Made by a program: the position numbers and the translations under genes. Positions 14,778 to 23,417 of a DNA stretch of 34,369 nt are shown in pieces (position 1 is the stretch's first letter; each line of letters begins with the position of its first letter). Origin of the DNA: Clostridiales bacterium (GTDB lineage Bacteria; Bacillota; Clostridia; Christensenellales; CAG-138). Location of the stretch: assembly GCA_004557245.1 (NCBI GenBank), contig SFEL01000019.1, positions 1 to 34,369 on the forward strand. Reading direction: 5' to 3'. The notes beneath the pieces are model-generated. The model had not been told where the DNA came from and did not search any database. It saw only the letters and a list, made by a program, of their open reading frames with translations.

Positions 14778-15650
14778 ATGAGCATTGCAACAGAACTCGC
14801 CAAGCTTCAGACGGCGAGAAACAAGATCCGTACAAAGCTGGTAGCACTGGGGCTTGTGGCCGCTGCTGCCAAGCTGGACGACTGCGCCACAGCGGTGGAC
14901 GGCATCTCCAATCAGGGCGCGGTTTCCGCGACCGTGCAGGAGGGCGACACCTACACCATCCCTGCGGGCTACCACAACGGCAGCGGCACGGTTTCCGGCG
15001 TGGCGGGCGGCGGCAACTACAAGCTGCAAAGCAAGACGGTCGCGCCCACGAAAGCACAGCAGGCGATCACTCCGGACAGCGGCTATTACGGCCTGTCCGA
15101 CGTCACCGTTTCGCAGATCCCCGATGCGTATCAGGATGTGTCCTCCGTTACGGCGGGCGCGGCGGATACACTGACCGGCAAGGTGATCGTCACGGCGGAC
15201 GGCAAGGTCGCGACCGGCACCATGCCGAATAACGGCGCGGTGTCCAAGGCGCTGGATGCGGGTACGCCGTCCTATACCATCCCGAAGGGATATCACAGCG
15301 GCGCGGGCAAGGTGTCCGTCTCTGTGGAAACGAAAACGGTCACGCCGACCAAAGCGGCGCAGGACATTGTGCCGTCCACGGGCAAAGTTCTCACCAAGGT
15401 CAGCGTGGCGGCAATTCCGGATGCGTTCGCGGACACCTCCGGTGCGGATGCACTGGCGGCGAATATCCTCGACGGCAAGACGGCTTTTGTGAACGGCTTA
15501 AAGGTCACCGGCTCCATGCCGGACAACGGCAGCACCACCGCTACGATGGACGGTCTGACCACGACCAGCGTGACCATTCCGGCAGGATACACCGCAGGCG
15601 GTACGGTGTCGCTGACTGCGGATATTGAAGAAGCCCTCGCGGCGATCTGA
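14778..15650 (+). CDS. repeat-rich tail/fibre-like protein (IPxGYH repeats)
   Basis: A 290-residue protein built from an N-terminal coiled helix (residues 1-45, SIATELAKLQTARNKIRTKL) and about two and a half copies of a beta unit: YTIPAGYHNGSGTVSG, YTIPKGYHSGAGKVSV and VTIPAGYTAGGTVSLT; KTVAPTKAQQAITPDSG and KTVTPTKAAQDIVPSTG; and GTMPNNGAV and GSMPDNGSTT. Such short beta repeats are usual in phage fibre or decoration proteins that contact cell surfaces. AGGAGG (14768-14773) supports the start. Its gene is unusually GC-rich and repetitive. Encoded before the tape measure rather than at the tail tip, which is odd for a fibre. Confidence 0.7.
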   Translation: MSIATELAKLQTARNKIRTKLVALGLVAAAAKLDDCATAVDGISNQGAVSATVQEGDTYTIPAGYHNGSGTVSGVAGGGNYKLQSKTVAPTKAQQAITPDSGYYGLSDVTVSQIPDAYQDVSSVTAGAADTLTGKVIVTADGKVATGTMPNNGAVSKALDAGTPSYTIPKGYHSGAGKVSVSVETKTVTPTKAAQDIVPSTGKVLTKVSVAAIPDAFADTSGADALAANILDGKTAFVNGLKVTGSMPDNGSTTATMDGLTTTSVTIPAGYTAGGTVSLTADIEEALAAI

Positions 15651-15657
15651 GGTGAAT

Positions 15658-16071
15658 ATGAGCATTGAGCAAGAAATCACACGGCTTGTTGACGCAAAAG
15701 CAGCCTTCAAAAGCTGGCTTACCGCCAAGGGCGTGAGCGTTCCCAAGGATGCTCTTTTGCCAAGCATGGTCGATCTATTGGCGCGTGTGCCCGCAGGCGG
15801 AGAAAGCAAACCCGCCGACATTACCGTTTCCAACCATACAACCACGGCTTTTACCGCATATGGGCCGGACGGCTCTGTTTCCGTTCCGGGAGAGTCGGAT
15901 GTGGAAATGACCTCTGTGGTTGGAGGAATGATTCATCTTTCCTGTCTGCGGAAAAATCTTTCTTATGCCGCGATACCCGGCGAGGTCATCAGCAGCTCCG
16001 CATCGGGCGCTTACCTTAAAATCACAGGCACCCCCTGCACGGTGTATATCACTGTAAACCCCATCATATAA
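15658..16071 (+). CDS. small protein sharing the N-terminal helix of the upstream repeat protein
   Basis: A 137-residue protein. Its N-terminal 45 residues (SIEQEITRLVDAKAAFKSWL, then TAKGVSVPKDALLPSMVDLL) mirror the start of the preceding protein (SIATELAKLQTARNKIRTKL, VALGLVAAAAKLDDCATAV), suggesting a shared docking helix. The C-terminal part (from DITVSNHTTTAFTAYGPDGS) looks like a small beta sandwich. The ATG at 15658 follows TGAGGTGAAT. Probably an alternative or companion virion decoration protein; not recognised otherwise. Confidence 0.6.
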   Translation: MSIEQEITRLVDAKAAFKSWLTAKGVSVPKDALLPSMVDLLARVPAGGESKPADITVSNHTTTAFTAYGPDGSVSVPGESDVEMTSVVGGMIHLSCLRKNLSYAAIPGEVISSSASGAYLKITGTPCTVYITVNPII

Positions 16072-16095
16072 CCTGCGCGGAAAGGAGGCGGCAGT

Positions 16096-18681
16096 ATGGC
16101 AGATAATTTCGGTTTAAAAATCGGTCTTGAGGGCGAAAAGGAGTTCAAAAAGGCCATCGCGGACATCAACCAGTCCTTCAAGGTCCTCGGCTCGGAGATG
16201 AAGCTGGTTTCCTCCGAGTTCGGTAAAAACGACACCTCCATGCAGGCCGTCGCCGCCCGGTCGGAGGTTCTGAACAAGCAGATCGATGCGCAGAAGCAGA
16301 AAATCGAAGTATTGCGGCAGGCGCTGAAAAATGCGTCGGAGTCCTTTGAGGAAAACGACCGCCGCACCCAAAGCTGGCAGATCCAGCTGAACAACGCGGA
16401 AGCCGCCCTCAACGACATGGAGCGCGAACTGAAAGCCAACAACGACGCGCTCTCCGAAGCAAACGACGGTTATACGGATGCGGAGAAGTCCGTGTCCAGG
16501 ATGGCAGATGAAATGGACGATGCCGCAAAAAATGCCAGGGACATGAGCGGCAAGATCGACGATGCCGGAGAGAAAGCGGAAAAATCCGGCGACAAGTTTG
16601 AAAAGCTGGGCAGCGTTCTCAAAGGCATCGGCACGGCGATGGGCGCGGTCGCTGCCGCTGCCGGGGCCGCCGCTGTCAAGCTTGGCAAGGAAGTCATTTC
16701 TGCCTATGCCGACTATGAGCAGCTGGTGGGCGGCGTGGATACGCTGTTTAAGGACAACTCCAAGGAGCTGCAAAGCTACGCTGCAAACGCCTATAAAACA
16801 GCGGGTTTGTCTGCAAACGAATACATGGAGACGGTGACCTCGTTCTCCGCAAGTCTGATCCAGTCCCTCGGAGGCGACACCGAAAAGGCAGTCAAGTACG
16901 CCGACATGGCAATTACGGATATGTCCGACAATGCCAACAAGATGGGTACGGATATGTCCATGATCCAGTCGGCATATCAGGGATTTGCCAAGCAGAACTA
17001 CACGATGCTGGACAACCTGAAGCTCGGCTACGGCGGCACGAAATCCGAAATGGAGCGGCTGCTGGCTGATGCAGAGGCGATCTCCGGCATCCACTATAAC
17101 CTCGAATCCTATGCCGATGTGGTAGACGCCATTCACGTCATTCAGACGAGCATGGACATCACCGGCACGACCGCAAAGGAAGCGGAGCACACCATTTCCG
17201 GCTCCATCAACGCTTTGCAGGCGGCGGGAAAGAACCTTCTTGTCGGCTTCGGCAACGCGGATGCGGATATGGAGCAGCTGTGCGGGAATATGGCGGAGGC
17301 GCTGAAAAACGTCATCACCAACATTACACCGGTCATTGAGAATATCGTAAAGGCGCTGCCCACGGCGACAAAAGCGTTATTGGAAGCCATTGCGGAACTG
17401 CTTCCCACGCTGCTGGATACTGTGACGCAGCTTTTTTCACAGCTTCTGACCACCATTCTGGAACTGCTGCCCCAGCTGATCCCGGCTGCGGTGCAGGCGG
17501 TTATGACCATCACGCAGGCGATCATCGACAATCTCCCTCTGCTCATTGACGCCGCGACGCAGATGATCGTGTCGCTGGTGCAGGGGCTTGCGGATGCGCT
17601 GCCGCAGCTCATCCCCGCTGCCGTGGAAGCTGTCACGACCATCGTGCAGGGCTTAATTGACAATCTTCCGCTCCTGCTGGATGCGGCGCTCCAACTCATC
17701 CTCGGTCTGGCACAGGGACTTCTGGATGCCCTGCCGCAGCTGATCGAATCCCTTCCTGCCATCATCACGGGCATTGTGGATTTCCTCATTTCGGGCATCC
17801 CTCAGATCATAGAGACGGGTATTCAGCTTCTGACCGCACTGGTGGATGCGCTGCCGGACATCATTGCAGCAATTGTGGAGGTCCTGCCGCAGATCATTGA
17901 CGGCATCGTCAAAGCATTGTTGGAAGGTTTGCCGCTGATCGTGCAGGCAGGTGTCGACCTGTTGGTATCTCTGGTACAGAACCTGCCGGAAATCATTCTG
18001 ACCATTGTGGAAGCACTACCCCAGATCATCACCGCCATTGTGGATGCGCTGCTGGCGTCTATTCCTCAGCTGGTGGAAGCGGGTGTGACACTGTTTATCT
18101 CCCTTATTGAAAACCTTCCGACCATTATTCTGGAGATCGTCAAGGCGGTTCCGCAGATCATTGCGGGGATTGTCACCGCCTTTACGGAGTCCATTCCCCA
18201 AATCGTAGAGGTCGGTGCGAACCTTGTGCGCGGGCTGTGGGAGGGCATTCAGTCCCTTGCTTCGTGGCTCTGGGATAAGGTCAGCGGATGGATCAGCTCC
18301 ATCTGGGACGGCATCTGCGACTTCTTTGGTATTCATTCGCCCTCGAAAGAAATGGGTTGGATTGGTGAGATGCTGGTGGAGGGTCTTGCCGGATCTCTCG
18401 ACAAAAACGGAAAGACAGCGGTGCGCTCGGCGGAGCATCTTGCAGACGGCATTTCCTCTGTCATGCAGGGCATGACGGCAGATATGCGTGCTGCTATTCC
18501 GTCTCACATCAACATGGATACGACGCTTTCCGGGCTTTCCGATGTCGGGCGGACATTCAGTGGACAGGCGTTCAACGTCACCATTCCGCTCACCATCGAC
18601 GGCACAACGCTGGCCCGGATTCTGGCTGAAATCCAGTGGACGCAGAATGCGGCCTATGTGCGCAATCTTGGAACCGTTTGA
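16096..18681 (+). CDS. tail tape measure protein
   Basis: An 861-residue protein that sets tail length. N-terminal region: GLKIGLEGEKEFKKAIADIN, typical of tape measures; long coiled coil (about 30-170, e.g. VLNKQIDAQKQKIEVLRQAL); a small Gly/Ala-rich hydrophobic segment (AMGAVAAAAGAAAVKLGKEV); and the conserved MGTDMSMIQSAYQGFAKQNY. From about residue 415 to 710 there are hydrophobic repeats of roughly 30 residues (such as LPQLIPAAVQAVMTITQAI) ending before a tryptophan-rich stretch and HSPSKEMGWIGEMLVEGLA. Strong AAAGGAGG start. A long antisense frame here is a shadow. Confidence 0.93.
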   Translation: MADNFGLKIGLEGEKEFKKAIADINQSFKVLGSEMKLVSSEFGKNDTSMQAVAARSEVLNKQIDAQKQKIEVLRQALKNASESFEENDRRTQSWQIQLNNAEAALNDMERELKANNDALSEANDGYTDAEKSVSRMADEMDDAAKNARDMSGKIDDAGEKAEKSGDKFEKLGSVLKGIGTAMGAVAAAAGAAAVKLGKEVISAYADYEQLVGGVDTLFKDNSKELQSYAANAYKTAGLSANEYMETVTSFSASLIQSLGGDTEKAVKYADMAITDMSDNANKMGTDMSMIQSAYQGFAKQNYTMLDNLKLGYGGTKSEMERLLADAEAISGIHYNLESYADVVDAIHVIQTSMDITGTTAKEAEHTISGSINALQAAGKNLLVGFGNADADMEQLCGNMAEALKNVITNITPVIENIVKALPTATKALLEAIAELLPTLLDTVTQLFSQLLTTILELLPQLIPAAVQAVMTITQAIIDNLPLLIDAATQMIVSLVQGLADALPQLIPAAVEAVTTIVQGLIDNLPLLLDAALQLILGLAQGLLDALPQLIESLPAIITGIVDFLISGIPQIIETGIQLLTALVDALPDIIAAIVEVLPQIIDGIVKALLEGLPLIVQAGVDLLVSLVQNLPEIILTIVEALPQIITAIVDALLASIPQLVEAGVTLFISLIENLPTIILEIVKAVPQIIAGIVTAFTESIPQIVEVGANLVRGLWEGIQSLASWLWDKVSGWISSIWDGICDFFGIHSPSKEMGWIGEMLVEGLAGSLDKNGKTAVRSAEHLADGISSVMQGMTADMRAAIPSHINMDTTLSGLSDVGRTFSGQAFNVTIPLTIDGTTLARILAEIQWTQNAAYVRNLGTV

Positions 18682-18695
18682 GGAGGTACACAAAT

Positions 18696-20492
18696 GTGAT
18701 TGAGATTCTCAAAAATGACCATGTCATTCGATCCATTTCTCATGTGCTCACCGCTTCCATATGCGACAAACTGGACGGTACGCTGACCTTTGACTTTACT
18801 GTCCTGCAGGAAAACTGCGTTCCGATATTTCCTGGCATGACGGTTCGGTATGATGGTCAGTATTACGATATTGTGCGGGTCAAGCGGGGGTTTACATCTG
18901 GGATAGAGATCAGCACCGTATCCTGCGAACACATTTCTTACACGCTCAACAGCGAACGGTACAACCTTGTGACCTTTGTGTTTGAAGGAGCGCCGCTGCA
19001 AGGATTGACAGAGCTGCTTGCCGGAACGCCGTTCTCCGTGGGTGTTGTAGAGCCGACAGCGATGGTGGAATGCGCTTTTACAGACAGCAGCCCACTGAAC
19101 CGCCGATCTGCACTGATGCGGTTTGCGGATGCCTGCGGAGGCGAACTGGAATACAGTGGATACACGATTCACATTCGGACCCATCGCGGCAGCTTGGAAC
19201 GCATTACCCTGATGGACGGAACAAATGTGACAGGGCTTTGCGCTACCTACGATTCCAGAAAAGAAACGCAGGCTTATGAGGTACAGCTGTTCAAACGCAC
19301 ACCACTTTCCGTAGGAGACGAGGTGCGCATCATATATCACCCTCTTTCTATTGAAGCGGATACGAGAATTGTAGGCATGAGCTACAATCCTTTTGATGCG
19401 CATACCGTCCGTATCGAGGTTGGAGATTATGTGCCGAACCTCCTGGCAGCGGAAACGGAGCGCATAAACGGTATTCGACAGGAGTTCCGAGCCGCCAACG
19501 GAAAGATGGAGTCGAAAATCGAATCCGTAGAGGGAGGGTTTTCGTCCCTTACGCAAACTGTTAGTGGATTTGATACCCGCATTGAAAACGCAGAAGGGTC
19601 TGTATCCACGCTGTCCCAGACGGTCAGCAGGTTCAATACGCGGATCGAAAATGCGGAAGGCTCTGTTTCTACGCTCACACAGACGGTGAACAGCTTTCAG
19701 ACTCGTATTCAAACGGCAGAGGGGAACATCTCCTCCCTGACACAAACGGCGGGTAAAATTGACTGGCTGATCAAATCAGGTACCTCGGCGTCCAATTTTA
19801 CGATGACGGATCGCGCCATCAAGTTGGTAGCTGATAAAATCGATCTCTCCGGCTATGTGACCATCTCCGCCCTCGGCACGGCGGGCAAAACCACCATCAA
19901 CGCCGGTAACATCACGACCGGCACAATAGACGCATCCAAAGTTACGGTTACGAACCTGCAGATCAACAATGTGAAATACGGCACATACCCCGTTATCACC
20001 TGCACCGGTACTTACGGGAACCCAAATATCGCAGTCGGCAAAGATCAGATGTCCAACAGCGTCAGTCCGACAAAACTCAGCTTGTATGGGACAACCATCA
20101 ATGTTGGCGATGAAACCAGTACGCTCTACACGGTCAATATCTCCGGAGGGTATGTGAAGATTGTTGGCGGCAGCTATGTAAATATCGGTACAAGCAGTTA
20201 CTATGCCGTGATGAACAACAGCCGAGAGTTCCGTCCAAGCACATCCAGTTCTTCTTATCCATTTTATCTGGGAACTTCAGGATACCCCTGGCATTACGGC
20301 AATATTGGAACGCTGAATGTCGTGACATCAGCGAAGCTCGGAACAACGACAGGTGCAAAAGTCGGATTCTTCGGCACAACGCCTATCGGCAGAAAGGCTG
20401 TTTCCCGTGCCACCGGTTCTACCGTTGCGTCCTGCAATACGGCAATCAACAACCTTATTACAGCGTTAAAGGCCTATGGACTGATTAGTTAG
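18696..20492 (+). CDS. tail-tip protein 1 (prophage endopeptidase/antireceptor-like)
   Basis: A 598-residue tail-associated protein. The N-terminal half (to about 255) resembles the prophage tail endopeptidase/Tal baseplate-hub domain: SICDKLDGTLTFDFTVL, CEHISYTLNSERYNLVTFVF, and VEVGDYVPNL. Then come coiled repeats of about 20 residues (FDTRIENAEGSVSTLSQTV, FNTRIENAEGSVSTLTQTV), a conserved YVTISALGTAGKTTINAGNI segment, and a variable C-terminus likely to bind the receptor. The start is a GTG at 18696, 9 bases after AGGAGG; the ATG at 18694 is out of frame. It follows the tape measure directly; no separate distal-tail gene is seen. The next gene is a paralogue. Confidence 0.85.
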   Translation: MIEILKNDHVIRSISHVLTASICDKLDGTLTFDFTVLQENCVPIFPGMTVRYDGQYYDIVRVKRGFTSGIEISTVSCEHISYTLNSERYNLVTFVFEGAPLQGLTELLAGTPFSVGVVEPTAMVECAFTDSSPLNRRSALMRFADACGGELEYSGYTIHIRTHRGSLERITLMDGTNVTGLCATYDSRKETQAYEVQLFKRTPLSVGDEVRIIYHPLSIEADTRIVGMSYNPFDAHTVRIEVGDYVPNLLAAETERINGIRQEFRAANGKMESKIESVEGGFSSLTQTVSGFDTRIENAEGSVSTLSQTVSRFNTRIENAEGSVSTLTQTVNSFQTRIQTAEGNISSLTQTAGKIDWLIKSGTSASNFTMTDRAIKLVADKIDLSGYVTISALGTAGKTTINAGNITTGTIDASKVTVTNLQINNVKYGTYPVITCTGTYGNPNIAVGKDQMSNSVSPTKLSLYGTTINVGDETSTLYTVNISGGYVKIVGGSYVNIGTSSYYAVMNNSREFRPSTSSSSYPFYLGTSGYPWHYGNIGTLNVVTSAKLGTTTGAKVGFFGTTPIGRKAVSRATGSTVASCNTAINNLITALKAYGLIS

Positions 20493-20504
20493 GAGACATC
20501 TAAT

Positions 20505-22601
20505 ATGCTTGAAATCTATAACAGCGCCGGGACGCTCCAATGCAGCTTCCCACGCGTGCTCTCAGCATTCCTCTGTGACAAGCTGTCCGGGGAGCGGACG
20601 CTTTCGTTCTCCGTCCTTGCTTCCCGGTCGCAGCCGCTGTCTGTCGGCATGACTGCGAAGCTGGACGGTCAGTTTTATAACATCGTCCGTGTATCCAAGA
20701 AAATCACGGGCGGCTTTCCGGTCACGACGGCGCAGTGCGAACACATCACCTACCTGCTGAACGAGGAGCAATACAACCTCGTGACCTTCGTGCTTGAGGG
20801 AACTCCAGCAGACGGTATGACGCAGCTGCTGTCCGGAACACCGTTTTCTGTTGGCATAATCGAAGCGACCGGGCGCGTGGAATGCGCCTTCACCGACCAA
20901 AGCCCACTCAGCCGCCGCAGCGCACTCATGCGCTTCATTGACGCCTGCGGCTGCGAGGTGGAATATGACGGGTACAAAATCAATCTGCGTAAGCATCGCG
21001 GGAGCAAGGTTCGCAAGCGACTGATGGACGGCGAGAATGTGACCGATCTGGCCGTGACCATTGACAGCCGGGAGAACACGCAGTCTTACGAAATATCTCT
21101 CTTCAAAATGGCGGACCTGCAGGCGGGCGACGAGGTGAACATCACCTATACGCCGATGGGCGTGAATGTGGACACGCGCATCATCAGCATCGAGTACGAC
21201 CCCTTCTACCGCTATACCGTGCGGGTGGAGGTCGGAGATTATGTGCCAAATCTCATGGCGTCCACTGCCACACAGCTTGACCGGGTGCGGCAGGAGTTTA
21301 AGGTGGCGGATGGAAAACTCATTTCCAGTATCCAAACCGTGGACGGAAATCTCTCCACGCTTTCGCAGACGGTCAGCGGTTTTAATACGCGCATTGAAAA
21401 CGCCGAGGGCGCGGTTTCTACGCTGTCCCAGACAGTCGGCGGCTTTAATACGCGAATCGAAAATGCGGAAGGTTCCGTTTCCACCCTGACACAGACAGTG
21501 AACAGCTTCAAGACCCGCATCGAGACGGCGGAGGGCAACATCACCTCGGTCACGCAGACGGCAAACAAGATCAACTGGCTAGTGAAGTCCGGCACGTCCG
21601 CTTCCGATTTCACGATGACCGACCGGGCCGTCAAGCTGGTGGCGGATACCATTGACCTCTCCGGTTATGTGACCATCTCTGCCCTCGGCACGGCGGGCAA
21701 GACCACCATCAATGGCGCGAATATCACCACCGGCACCATCCATGCCGACCGCATCGACACCTCCACGCTGAAGGTCAAGACCATCTACTCTCAGTCCGGC
21801 AAAGTCAGCTTGAAGGAATATACCAGCACCACCATGTACATCGGCGGCGATGGAACATGGAACTACGACTACACCTATATTTTCGCCGGAACACAGATCA
21901 AGCTTGCTTCGTGGGATGGCGTTGGTACCCATGCACTGGTCATTGACACGAAAAACCACTGCGTCCGACCGGCTACTATTGTTGACTGGGATCTCGGAAA
22001 CATCTCCTACACCTTCGGAAACGTCTGGTGCGAGAAGATCACAATCCGCAACGGAAACAACGATGGGTACATCGGCTTTAACGGCGGTACATTTGAGATC
22101 GTGGCAAACGGCGCGGCGGTCAACCGTCTCGGCTCGTCCGTCTACTATTGGGATACCGGATACATCAGCAAACTGTATCTAAACAGCTCCTGTTATCTGG
22201 ATGCATTCGGCAGTTCGCTGCGGGTAAACGGCACTGTTATCGGCGGCTCCGATCCCAATATGGCAGGCAAAGAGGTCAAAATGGGCGGCAGCACCAGCTA
22301 TTACATCACGGCAAGCACATCCCGCGAACTGAAGCCCTCATCAAGCAGCACCTCGTACCCCTTTTACCTCGGTACGGCAAGCCTTTACTGGCACTACGCC
22401 TATCTCGGTTCTGTGCAGGTAAAAATCGGCTCGGGTACAAGCTCAAAAATCGGTTTCTTTGCCGGAACGCCCATCGCACGGCAGACGCTCAGCACCTACT
22501 CGCAGAATATGGGCTATTCGTCAGCAAGCTCATCCAACTATTTAAAAATTCTGAACAACCTGGTCGGCATCCTTGTGAAATACGGGCTGATCGGCACTTA
22601 A
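20505..22601 (+). CDS. tail-tip protein 2, paralogue of the upstream gene
   Basis: A 698-residue paralogue of the preceding protein. The N-terminal domain aligns along its length (AFLCDKLSGERTLSFSVLAS, CEHITYLLNEEQYNLVTFVL, VECAFTDQSPLSRRSALMRF, VEVGDYVPNL), followed by three FNTRIENAEG-type coiled repeats and the shared YVTISALGTAGKTTING block. After that it diverges: a longer region with GEVKM-like beta strands (KVSLKEYTSTTMYIGGDGTW, KMGGSTSYYITASTSRELKP) and a different tip. It shares the final SYPFYLGT element with the first copy. AGGAGA precedes the ATG. Both copies may assemble in the tail tip, or one may be an alternative receptor-binding protein. Confidence 0.85.
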   Translation: MLEIYNSAGTLQCSFPRVLSAFLCDKLSGERTLSFSVLASRSQPLSVGMTAKLDGQFYNIVRVSKKITGGFPVTTAQCEHITYLLNEEQYNLVTFVLEGTPADGMTQLLSGTPFSVGIIEATGRVECAFTDQSPLSRRSALMRFIDACGCEVEYDGYKINLRKHRGSKVRKRLMDGENVTDLAVTIDSRENTQSYEISLFKMADLQAGDEVNITYTPMGVNVDTRIISIEYDPFYRYTVRVEVGDYVPNLMASTATQLDRVRQEFKVADGKLISSIQTVDGNLSTLSQTVSGFNTRIENAEGAVSTLSQTVGGFNTRIENAEGSVSTLTQTVNSFKTRIETAEGNITSVTQTANKINWLVKSGTSASDFTMTDRAVKLVADTIDLSGYVTISALGTAGKTTINGANITTGTIHADRIDTSTLKVKTIYSQSGKVSLKEYTSTTMYIGGDGTWNYDYTYIFAGTQIKLASWDGVGTHALVIDTKNHCVRPATIVDWDLGNISYTFGNVWCEKITIRNGNNDGYIGFNGGTFEIVANGAAVNRLGSSVYYWDTGYISKLYLNSSCYLDAFGSSLRVNGTVIGGSDPNMAGKEVKMGGSTSYYITASTSRELKPSSSSTSYPFYLGTASLYWHYAYLGSVQVKIGSGTSSKIGFFAGTPIARQTLSTYSQNMGYSSASSSNYLKILNNLVGILVKYGLIGT

Positions 22602-22615
22602 GGAGGAAAACGAAC

Positions 22616-22981
22616 ATGAAAGTACAACTGAAGGACATCGTTCTGGCGGTTCCGGCGCTGTCCAAGCTGTCAGCCGGAGATTTGCAGCTTCGTCTTGCCT
22701 ACAAGCTCAAGCGCATGATTCCCGTCTTGCAGAAGGAGGCGGATTTCTTTGCCGAACAACGGCAGAAAATCTTTGAAAAATACGGCACGGCAAAGGAGGA
22801 CGGCAGCTTTGATTTTACCGCAGAGAACGAGCCGAAAGCTGCTGCCGAACTGGAAGAACTGTTAGCAATGGAGGTCACGCCGGAGGTGGAGGTCATAGAC
22901 ATCCCCATCACGGAAAACCTGCTGTTATCTGCAAACGACATCGGGCTGCTGATGCCGTTTGTTCATTTTACAGAGGAATAA
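22616..22981 (+). CDS. small conserved phage protein before holin (possibly DUF1617-like)
   Basis: A 121-residue helical, acidic protein starting MKVQLKDIVLAVPALSKLSA, with AYKLKRMIPVLQKEADFFAE and FEKYGTAKEDGSFDF, ending ADNDIGLLMPFVHFTEE-like. Position and helical pattern resemble small DUF1617-type proteins between tail genes and lysis genes, but this is a weak match. AAGGAGG (22600-22606) precedes the ATG at 22616; a longer in-frame frame opening at 22148 lies in the tail gene and is rejected. Likely a minor structural or assembly protein. Confidence 0.65.
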   Translation: MKVQLKDIVLAVPALSKLSAGDLQLRLAYKLKRMIPVLQKEADFFAEQRQKIFEKYGTAKEDGSFDFTAENEPKAAAELEELLAMEVTPEVEVIDIPITENLLLSANDIGLLMPFVHFTEE

Positions 22982-22994
22982 GGAGGAAATGAAT

Positions 22995-23417
22995 ATGAAA
23001 CAGATTTGGAATGGCATTCAGGTCGCGTTCACTGCCCTGGGCGGCTTTCTTGGCTGGTTTCTCGGCGGTGTGGACGGATTTCTGTATGCCCTGATCGCCT
23101 TTGTGGTCATCGACTACATCACCGGCGTTCTGTGTGCCATCTCGGACAAGAATCTTTCCAGTGCGGTGGGCTTCAAGGGCATCTGCCGGAAGGTGCTGAT
23201 TTTCACCCTTGTGGGCATTGGAAACATTCTGGATGTCTATGTGCTTGGTGGGACAGGCGTTCTGCGGACGGCGGTGATTTTCTTCTATCTTTCCAATGAA
23301 GGTGTGAGCCTGTTGGAAAACGCCGCGCACCTGGGTCTGCCGATCCCCGAAAAGCTGAAAGAAGTGCTAGAGCAGCTGCATGACCGCGCAACCAATGAAA
23401 AGGGCGGTGAAGAGTAA
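22995..23417 (+). CDS. phage holin (toxin-secretion/phage lysis family 4)
   Basis: A 140-residue membrane protein. Predicted helices: FTALGGFLGWFLGGV (about 11-25), FLYALIAFVVIDYITGVLCA (about 29-48), LIFTLVGIGNILDVYVLGG (about 68-86) and AVIFFYLSNEGVSLLENA (about 93-110), then a charged tail. The VVIDYITGVLCA motif and the SNEGVSLLENA helix are typical of the holin family 4, which forms membrane lesions at the end of the lytic cycle. AAGGAGG (22981-22987) precedes ATG 22995. The stop overlaps the endolysin start by 1 base: a holin-lysin cassette. Confidence 0.92.
   Translation: MKQIWNGIQVAFTALGGFLGWFLGGVDGFLYALIAFVVIDYITGVLCAISDKNLSSAVGFKGICRKVLIFTLVGIGNILDVYVLGGTGVLRTAVIFFYLSNEGVSLLENAAHLGLPIPEKLKEVLEQLHDRATNEKGGEE

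Noticed and set aside
16114..17190. 358-codon antisense ORF opposite the tape measure
   Set aside because: No binding site or family resemblance; the plus strand reading has tape measure features and a strong start.
18696..22601. Diversity-generating retroelement acting on the tail-tip genes
   Set aside because: No reverse transcriptase or template repeat is present; the shared segments are whole domains, not an adenine-mutated variable repeat.
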